Source of the DNA: Fen-178 sp049516835
GTDB taxonomy: Bacteria; Acidobacteriota; Terriglobia; Bryobacterales; Bryobacteraceae
Direction: 5' to 3'
Assembly: GCA_049516835.1 (NCBI GenBank)
Contig: JBEKSR010000149.1
Coordinates: forward strand, 1-12,443
Length of the DNA stretch: 12,443 nt
In this document: one piece after another, positions 1 through 5,311 of the stretch
How the letters are laid out: each line of letters opens with the position of its first letter
Numbering within the stretch: position 1 is the stretch's first letter
Program-made: the position numbers and the translations under genes
The notes under the pieces: generated by a model
The model's database searches: none
Seen by the model: only the letters and a program-made list of their open reading frames with translations
Told to the model about the DNA's origin: nothing

Positions 1-23
1 TGGTGTTGGTAAAAGGCGTTCAT
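1..23 (-). CDS. 5' end of an unidentified gene running off the window
   Basis: Reading the minus strand, GGAGG lies six bases before an ATG at 23-21, an ideal ribosome binding site and spacing. The frame stays open to the window edge and encodes MNAFYQH. The gene lies about 100 bp downstream of the TPR protein gene in the same orientation, so it may be co-transcribed with it. Seven residues are too few to name a family. The start codon sits in the 3' arm of a perfect 13-bp inverted repeat. The call rests on the ribosome binding site alone. Confidence 0.5.
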
Positions 24-70
24 CGCTGTCCTCCAAGCTCACTACCTGGAAGTTTATGCGATGAACGCCT
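14..70 (-). promoter_or_regulatory. Hairpin that would enclose a ribosome binding site and start codon
   Basis: The 13 bases at 14-26 (AGGCGTTCATCGC) are the exact reverse complement of those at 58-70. On the minus strand they form a 13-bp stem around a 31-base loop. The 3' arm contains the ATG and next two codons of the gene starting at 23, and the GGAGG ribosome binding site lies in the loop. Such a fold would hide the start codon, which suggests translational control; this is inferred from pairing alone. Confidence 0.4.
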
Positions 71-92
71 CCCGAGCACCTGCCAGGGATAC

Positions 93-109
93 CAAGGGCA
101 AAGCCCTTG
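93..109 (-). terminator. Small stem-loop after the TPR gene, weak terminator candidate
   Basis: CAAGGGC at 93-99 pairs perfectly with GCCCTTG at 103-109 around a three-base loop, starting 17 bases past the stop codon of the minus-strand TPR gene. No T run follows on the minus strand. It may therefore only protect the RNA end, act with Rho, or do nothing. Confidence 0.25.
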
Positions 110-125
110 ACTAGCTTGCCCTGTC

Positions 126-2126
126 TCACCTCTCCCGCCGCAACTGTTCCACCAGCGTCCGCAACTCCGGGTCGGGCCGCAGCTTCAGGGCCGCTTCCAA
201 ATGTTTCAGCGCCTCAGGCATGCTTCCCGGTCTATTCGCCAGCGCGATCCCCAGGTTGTAATGGGCGTCGGCGTAGTCCGGCCGCAGCTTCAGCGCGGCT
301 TGGAAGTGAGCAATCGCTTCGCCGCTGTGTTCCGGCATCTGCCCGAGCGTCACCCCCAGGTTATTCTCCGCATCGGCGTAGTTCGGTTTGAGCCACAGCG
401 CCGCCTCGAACTCCGCCACCGCCTCGGCGGTGCGCCCCTCCTGGGAGAGCGACACCCCCAGGTTGTAATGCCGTTCGGCCGATCCCGGGCCGGCCGCCAG
501 CGCTGCCGCCAAGTTGGCGCGCGCTTCCGGGTAATCGGGTTTCAGCCGGAGAGCCGTGCGGTATTCCGCGATAGCCTCCTCCAGTCGCCCGGTCTCAGCC
601 AGCGTATTGCCCAGGTTGTTGTGCGGAATGGGCGAATCGGGGTCGATGCGCAATGCCGCGCGGTATTCGCCAATCGCCTCCTCGAGCCGGTTCGGAACGC
701 GGGAAAGCGCGTTCCCTAAGTCGCTGTGTGCCCGCACCGAATCGGGGTTCAGTCGAACCGCCTGTTCCAGGTGCGCCGTGGCATCCGCCAGACTGTCCGG
801 CTGCTCCAGCAGGTAGACGCCGAGATTATGCTCGGCCAGGTAGTTCCCCTGCGTCACTTCCAGCGCGTGCCGGAAGAGCGTCCCGCTGTTCTCCCAATAG
901 CCCGTCTGCGCCCACGCCGCCGCTCCACATGCCAGCAGCGCGGCGCCGGCTACAATCCCCGCCGGCACTCGCCACCGGGGTCGCGCCCGCAGCGCGTCGC
1001 TGGCGCCCCACGCCGCCATCACCGACAGCCCCACCATGGGGACATACATGTAGCGGTCCGCCCGTGCCTGCGCCCCCACTTGCACCAGCCCGATCACCGG
1101 AAGCAGCGTGACCAGGTACCAGCACCACCCCACCGCCAGATAGGACCGTTTCCCGAATTCCCGCGCCGTCCAGATAGAAACGCCCGCCAGAACCAGGGCC
1201 GCCCCGGCCGCCTCCCAAATCGGCACCGCGCGGGGATACGGATAAAACGCGGCCAGCCCCGTGGGCCAGAGGGTCTTCTCTATGTAAAGAAAGCAGGAGA
1301 CCAGCGCATCTTCCACCCGCAGCCCCAGGGGAAACGCCGCCAGCGGCTGCACCGCGCCGCTACCCCGTTGCGCCGCGTAGGTAATGGCCGCTCCCACGGC
1401 CGAGACCGCAAAGAACGGGATCTTCTCCTTGAGCCGCGCCCCCAGCGGCCGCAGCCGCCCGAGCGGCCAGGCATCCAGCAGCAGCAGCACCACCGGCAGG
1501 GTGACGATCATGGGCTTCGCCATCCATCCGCAGCAGAATGCCGCCAGCGCCAGCCCATACCACGGGCGCGCGCCACCGCGGGCCCATTTCACGTAGGCCC
1601 ACAGCGCCAGGAACCAGAAAACCGCGCAGAGCACGTCCTTCCGCTCCGCCACCCAGGCCACCGATTCCACGTGCAAGGGATGCAGCGCGAACACCCCCGC
1701 CGCAAACGCGCTGGCCCACCGCGCACCCGTGGCCCATTTCAGCAAGGCGAACAGGAGCATAGCGGCCAGCGCATCGAGGCCCACGCTCGTCAAATGGTGC
1801 GGTCCGCTGCGCAGCCCGAAGATCTGCGCGTCCAGCATGTGCGACAGCCGCGTCAGCGGAAACCAGTTGGCCGCCTCGCGCGACGTGAACGCCCACTTCA
1901 CGCCTTCCGCCGTCCATCCGGCCCGCACATGCGGGTTGCGGGTCACGTAGTCGGGGTCGTCGAAATTGACGAAATCGAAGCTGGCCGTCCGCGCGTAGAC
2001 GGCCAGCGTGGCAATCAGCAGAGCCAGGTAGATCGGCCAATCGTGAGCCCTGGCCGGCTGGCGCGCCGGCGCCTCCCCGCTCCTGCTTATACTCCGCTTC
2101 CGCCGCGCCACGTACTCATCATACAA
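126..2126 (-). CDS. GT-C/TMTC-like multi-span membrane protein with C-terminal TPR repeats
   Basis: This 666-residue protein has a polytopic membrane half (about residues 30-405, roughly ten hydrophobic spans) and a C-terminal half of about six tetratricopeptide repeats (about 428-655). Near the N-terminus, after the first span, is FVNFDDPDYV (Asp56-Asp57), the acidic pair expected in the first loop of GT-C glycosyltransferases. Residues 149-164 read HPLHVESVAWVAERKD, and 355-363 read RADRYMYVP; both are hallmarks of the bacterial TMTC-like family. By analogy with eukaryotic TMTC O-mannosyltransferases it may transfer sugar from a lipid carrier to exported proteins, but no activity is proven for bacterial members. 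The TPRs presumably bind a partner. The start is uncertain: TTG at 2126 or GTG at 2111, neither with a convincing ribosome binding site; a stop at 2166-2168 closes the frame upstream. The GH2 gene is upstream on the same strand, 408 bp away. Confidence 0.85.
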   Translation of the reverse strand: MYDEYVARRKRSISRSGEAPARQPARAHDWPIYLALLIATLAVYARTASFDFVNFDDPDYVTRNPHVRAGWTAEGVKWAFTSREAANWFPLTRLSHMLDAQIFGLRSGPHHLTSVGLDALAAMLLFALLKWATGARWASAFAAGVFALHPLHVESVAWVAERKDVLCAVFWFLALWAYVKWARGGARPWYGLALAAFCCGWMAKPMIVTLPVVLLLLDAWPLGRLRPLGARLKEKIPFFAVSAVGAAITYAAQRGSGAVQPLAAFPLGLRVEDALVSCFLYIEKTLWPTGLAAFYPYPRAVPIWEAAGAALVLAGVSIWTAREFGKRSYLAVGWCWYLVTLLPVIGLVQVGAQARADRYMYVPMVGLSVMAAWGASDALRARPRWRVPAGIVAGAALLACGAAAWAQTGYWENSGTLFRHALEVTQGNYLAEHNLGVYLLEQPDSLADATAHLEQAVRLNPDSVRAHSDLGNALSRVPNRLEEAIGEYRAALRIDPDSPIPHNNLGNTLAETGRLEEAIAEYRTALRLKPDYPEARANLAAALAAGPGSAERHYNLGVSLSQEGRTAEAVAEFEAALWLKPNYADAENNLGVTLGQMPEHSGEAIAHFQAALKLRPDYADAHYNLGIALANRPGSMPEALKHLEAALKLRPDPELRTLVEQLRRER

Positions 2127-2165
2127 GGCCGCCGCGCGGTCCCGGCAATGGTAACCGGCGCTCCG

Positions 2166-2210
2166 TTAGAACGTCAGCCGAAGGCCCAATTGCAGCATCG
2201 AACTGACCTT
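2166..2210 (-). pseudogene. Possible C-terminal scrap of a second Oar/TonB-receptor gene
   Basis: The minus strand reads a stop codon, then KVSSMLQLGLRLTF, then TAA at 2168-2166. The ending LQLGLRLTF-stop resembles the last beta-strand of Oar-like outer-membrane receptors; the intact receptor in this window ends VQLAVKLTF-stop. The terminal Phe is the usual outer-membrane assembly signal. Just upstream all three frames lose resemblance, so only about 14 codons seem to survive. It lies 40 bp before the TPR protein gene, in frame with it. A match this short could be chance. Confidence 0.35.
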
Positions 2211-2305
2211 TTAAACCAGAGACGCATCAACCGAGCGCGTCTGCCGCTCGGAACTCTCGACGTGTGCATAATTCAGGTGTCAGGGCTGGAATCGCGCAGG
2301 CTCGG

Positions 2306-2331
2306 AAAGAAGGCCGACCGCCTGGTCGGCC
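2306..2331 (-). terminator. Hairpin terminator downstream of the GH2 gene
   Basis: GGCCGACC at 2312-2319 pairs perfectly over 8 bp with GGTCGGCC at 2324-2331 around a four-base loop. On the minus strand the stem is followed at once by TTCTTT. This fits an intrinsic terminator for the GH2 transcript, about 200 bases past its stop. It would also separate that transcript from the TPR gene. Confidence 0.5.
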
Positions 2332-2534
2332 GCTCTTCGGGGTCGCGCCCGACGGGGTTGCGCAAAACCGAGGCGACAGGGTTGGCTCCGAAGCAATCGG
2401 CGGGAGCCCTCCTGTGAAGCAGAACCCGTGATTGATTCCAGAGCGCCAGGGGGGCTCTGCTCAGTCGGGATCCATTGCTTTGGTGAAATCTCAGAGCGGA
2501 GGTTTTGGGCAAAAAATGGAGATGGATGCCGTGA

Positions 2535-4724
2535 TTATCGGGCATCGCTGCGCCGGGTCCAGACGCAGGAGTCCTTCGCCGTTTCGCCGAATCCGGAGGC
2601 GGTTACCTCGATGCGGTTTTCTCCTTCCGCCAGGGCCACTTCTTTCCAGACGAAGATGTGCAGATCCGTCCCCGCCAGCTCGCCGTAGTCTTTGCCGTTC
2701 ACCCGCAGGGCAACCCTGGGCAGGTTCGAGTAGACCTTTACGGGCGTGGAAGCAGTCTTCCGAAGCGTATCGCGGCGGCTTGTGATGTAGACCATCGGCC
2801 GGGTCGTCCAGTTGGCCTGGTAAAAGTAATAGGCGTCCTTGCGGACCTTCCGGTCCCGTGTCACCAGGCCCTTATCGTTCAACCCGGGTGTGGTGCCTTC
2901 CCTCCGGAATGCGCTGGCAAAGTCGAACATGGCCCAGAGGAACGAACCCGGCACGAACCCGCGTTCGCGGATTGCAGCGTAGTTCGCTTCGTGCACCACC
3001 GCCTGCCATTCTTCCGGATGCCAGTTATTGGGCGCGCGGCCGGGAGCGCGTTGGGAGAAGTCCTGCTGGTGCTGATCGGTGCTCGCCCCCGCGCCGTATT
3101 CGCTAATGACCAGGCCCCTATTCCCGTAGAACGCATTCCACCGGTCGATGATGCTTCCCATAGCCGCAGGCGTTTCGATGTACCAGCCGGGATACACGTT
3201 GAGCGCCACCAGTTGGCTGATCTTCCCCACTTCCGGCAGCTTCTCGATTCCGTCTATACTGAACGCCCCTGTGATAATTCGCGTGGGGTCCTCCTCTTTC
3301 GCCAGCCGCGTCAAGTTTTCCACAATAGGCACGGGATTGTCCTTATTCGCCGGGCTGAGTTCGTTGTACAGGCTCCACATGACGATCGACGGATGGTTGA
3401 AGTTCTGGCGGATGAGCTCCGTGAGCTGCTGGCGGGTGGTTTCCAGAAACGCCGGGGTGCCGCGCACATCGTTGACCATGGACAGTTCGGACCACACCAG
3501 CATCCCTTGCCGGTCAAGCAGGCTGTGGAGGTAATCGCTGTGCTGGTAATGCGCGAGGCGAACGCCGTTTGCGCCCATTTCGCGCATGATCCGCACATCC
3601 GTTTCCTGCTCCTTCTCGCCGGCGGCCCATCCGAACCCGCCCCAATCCTGGTGGCGGGAGACGCCCCGGATCTGCAGTGGCGAGCCGTTCATTATGGCGC
3701 CGCGGGCCGGGTCCACGCGGAAGGAGCGCAACCCCAAGGGCTGATCGATGGCGTCTGCCACCCGGCCGTTCCGGAGGATCTCCACGCGGGCGGTGTACAG
3801 GTATGGATCGCCGACCCCATTCCACAGGTGGGGTTTCTGCAACTCGAGCTTCTGAACAACCGGCGTGGTTTCTCCCGCGCCTGCTGCGGCTCGCCGCTTT
3901 TCCGAGAGCACGGCATGCCCACTGGCATCCAGCACGGTCACCCGAACGTCCACGTTTTCCGCCGAAGTCGACCCGTTCGATACCTCCACTGCCGCTTCCA
4001 CCACTGCCCGCGACGGTTCCACTTCGACCTGCTTCAGAAACACGCCCGGCGAGCCGTGATCGAGCAGGCTGATGTTGATCGGTGCCGTCACAATAAGGGA
4101 GACCGGCCGGTAGATGCCGCCGAAGACAGTGAAATCACCGGAGAGCGGAACCACGTCTTCCCGCCGGGCGTTGTCCACGCGAACGGCCAGCAGATTCGCT
4201 GCGCCATAACGGAGGTGCGGTGTGAGTTCCAGACAGAAAGCCTGAAAGCCCCCTTTGTGCTCGCCAAGTTCCTTTCCGTTCAGAAAGACGCGAGCCACAA
4301 GGCTGGCGGCTTCAAAGCGCACGAAGACCCTCCGCCGTTTCCAGGTCGCGGGCGCGTTGAAGCTATGGCGGTACCAGCCGGGGCCGCGGTAGTAGCCGGT
4401 GAGGGGCGGATCGCCCTCCGTGTTCCAGGTGTGCGGAATGGAGACGCGCTGCCAGGAGGAGTCGTTAAAGTCTTCCCTGGCCGCGTCTTTCTCCTCGCCG
4501 CGATAAAATGCCCACCCGGCATCCAGGCGAACAGCGGTTCTTGCATCGGTGCCAAATGCCATCAGGGGCGACAGCAAGCCGATACACAACAACCACCGGG
4601 CACTTCGTTCACGATTCAAGAATCGCACTGCGCTCACGTGGTAGTCACCGCGTTGGCAAACGCGCCTCGAAAATCGGCTGCTAATTAGATTCGTCTTGAG
4701 AATACTTGTCGGATTATTGCTCAT
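2535..4724 (-). CDS. Exported glycoside hydrolase family 2 protein (beta-galactosidase/beta-glucuronidase type)
   Basis: This is a 729-residue retaining glycosidase that should cleave a beta-linked terminal sugar outside the cytoplasm; the exact sugar cannot be told. A hydrophobic signal segment spans about 43-60. The GH2 sugar-binding jelly-roll follows (about 65-210, with SIPHTWN and YYRGPGWYRH), then the Ig-like domain (about 212-330), the TIM barrel (about 335-640) and a C-terminal beta domain with VALRVNGKDYGEL resembling DUF4982. The acid/base is Glu455 in NHPSIVMWSLYNE, the nucleophile Glu542 in LVISEYGAG; W597 lies in FLWAMFDFA. ATG 4724 follows purine-rich AGAGAGAAG. A GTG at 4637, preceded by GGTGA, would give 700 residues with the signal peptide at the normal distance from the N-terminus and may be the true start. 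The frame stays open upstream to 5438 but overlaps the receptor gene there, so that extension is rejected. Confidence 0.9.
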   Translation of the reverse strand: MSNNPTSILKTNLISSRFSRRVCQRGDYHVSAVRFLNRERSARWLLCIGLLSPLMAFGTDARTAVRLDAGWAFYRGEEKDAAREDFNDSSWQRVSIPHTWNTEGDPPLTGYYRGPGWYRHSFNAPATWKRRRVFVRFEAASLVARVFLNGKELGEHKGGFQAFCLELTPHLRYGAANLLAVRVDNARREDVVPLSGDFTVFGGIYRPVSLIVTAPINISLLDHGSPGVFLKQVEVEPSRAVVEAAVEVSNGSTSAENVDVRVTVLDASGHAVLSEKRRAAAGAGETTPVVQKLELQKPHLWNGVGDPYLYTARVEILRNGRVADAIDQPLGLRSFRVDPARGAIMNGSPLQIRGVSRHQDWGGFGWAAGEKEQETDVRIMREMGANGVRLAHYQHSDYLHSLLDRQGMLVWSELSMVNDVRGTPAFLETTRQQLTELIRQNFNHPSIVMWSLYNELSPANKDNPVPIVENLTRLAKEEDPTRIITGAFSIDGIEKLPEVGKISQLVALNVYPGWYIETPAAMGSIIDRWNAFYGNRGLVISEYGAGASTDQHQQDFSQRAPGRAPNNWHPEEWQAVVHEANYAAIRERGFVPGSFLWAMFDFASAFRREGTTPGLNDKGLVTRDRKVRKDAYYFYQANWTTRPMVYITSRRDTLRKTASTPVKVYSNLPRVALRVNGKDYGELAGTDLHIFVWKEVALAEGENRIEVTASGFGETAKDSCVWTRRSDAR

Positions 4725-4793
4725 ATGTCTTCTCTCTGTAGCCGGAGGACACGCTGGGCCGCGCCCTGCCCCCCGGTCGGGCGGTCGGAGTAA

Positions 4794-4973
4794 TTTTTGC
4801 CCGGCAATCGGGTGAAGACCGATCGCCGCGATGCCGAGAAACTGGCGCGCTGTCATCGGGCCAATGCAAGCCGATTCAACGAGGGTGCCATTGGCCGTGA
4901 ACTGCTGGGATTCATCTGGGCCATCGGTGTGAAAACGGAGACGAAGCAGCAAGCCCAAGCAACTGCCGCGTAG
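4794..4973 (+). pseudogene. Internally deleted IS110-family transposase remnant
   Basis: The plus strand reads FLPGNRVKTDRRDAEKLARC, continuing HRA, then about ten residues of no clear origin, then GRELLGFIWAIGVKTET and a TAG at 4971-4973. KTDRRDAxKLAR is the conserved segment of the N-terminal DEDD catalytic domain of IS110 transposases. RELxGFxWAI is typical of the extreme C-terminus of the same family, normally some 250 residues further on. Both lie in one open frame of under 60 codons, so most of the catalytic domain and the serine-containing C-terminal domain are gone. A TAA at 4791-4793 closes the frame upstream. The fragment cannot be active. It lies head-on to the GH2 gene, which starts 70 bp away. 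Confidence 0.75.
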
Positions 4974-5200
4974 AGTAAACTGCTTGTCCAGACAGATGGC
5001 AGCACCGGAGATAGTCGAGGGGCTCACGGAAAGGAGAACCCTCGTACGTTCTATGCGACACGACCTCCGGATCAGATTCGCGCCCCTAGTCCGAGGCAGC
5101 TCCCGACGGATCACGATTGTGCGGTTCCGACCCGCGGATATCAGAGTGATCAACCGTCGCATTTGCTCCCTCGACTGTCTCCCGTGCTGATCAGCGGGAC
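4794..5200 (+). mobile_element. IS110-type element relic with non-coding right-hand region
   Basis: Besides the transposase scrap, 4974-5200 is without a supported gene on either strand and looks like the GC-rich non-coding stretch that follows some IS110/IS1111-family transposase genes. Landmarks are GGAGAACCCTCGTACG near 5034, CGAGGCAGCTCCCGACGG near 5092 and GATATCAGAGTGATCAACCG near 5137. Assigning this tail to the element rests on recalled resemblance, and both ends are guesses. IS110-family elements leave no obvious terminal inverted repeats or target duplications, so boundaries need comparison with intact copies. Confidence 0.5.
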
Positions 5201-5246
5201 GTTCTCCAGCACCGTCCTTTCGACCGGCAAATGCTGGATCGTCTCG

Positions 5247-5290
5247 AAAAACAGCGACAGCCACCGGTGCGGCGGGCGCCGCCCCGGTGG
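5247..5290 (-). terminator. Intrinsic terminator of the Oar-like receptor gene
   Basis: CCACCGG at 5261-5267 pairs with CCGGTGG at 5284-5290, and inside it GGCGG at 5271-5275 pairs with CCGCC at 5279-5283, leaving a bulge and a three-base loop. On the minus strand this very GC-rich stem begins 21 bases after the receptor stop codon and is followed about nine bases later by TTTTT. It probably ends the receptor transcript before the IS relic and the GH2 gene. Confidence 0.6.
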
Positions 5291-5311
5291 CCAAAGCTAC
5301 TTCTCGAAAAG

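Larger units (their letters stand above)
2127..2534. other. Intergenic region between the GH2 and TPR genes
   Basis: No intact gene is supported in these 408 bases. They hold the terminator-like hairpin at 2306-2331, the receptor-tail scrap at 2166-2210, and a weaker inverted repeat, CAGAGC at 2439-2444 with GCTCTG at 2454-2459, which has no T run after it on the minus strand. No convincing promoter for the downstream TPR gene is seen. Confidence 0.5.

Noticed and set aside
249..465. Repeated DNA word CCCCAGGTTGTAATG
   Set aside because: The copies encode the same helix positions (HYNLG) of successive TPRs, so the repeat is explained by protein repeats.
726..2417. 563-codon open frame on the plus strand
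   Set aside because: It lies opposite the TPR membrane protein, is rich in Arg, Pro and Gln with no domain pattern, and is explained by high GC at third positions of the true gene.
2439..2459. CAGAGC/GCTCTG inverted repeat as a terminator
   Set aside because: It is only six pairs around a nine-base loop with no T run after it on the minus strand; the hairpin at 2306-2331 is a better candidate.
2658..4688. 676-codon open frame on the plus strand
   Set aside because: It is antisense to the GH2 gene, whose catalytic motifs and domain order are unmistakable. The antisense product is low in complexity and matches no family I know.
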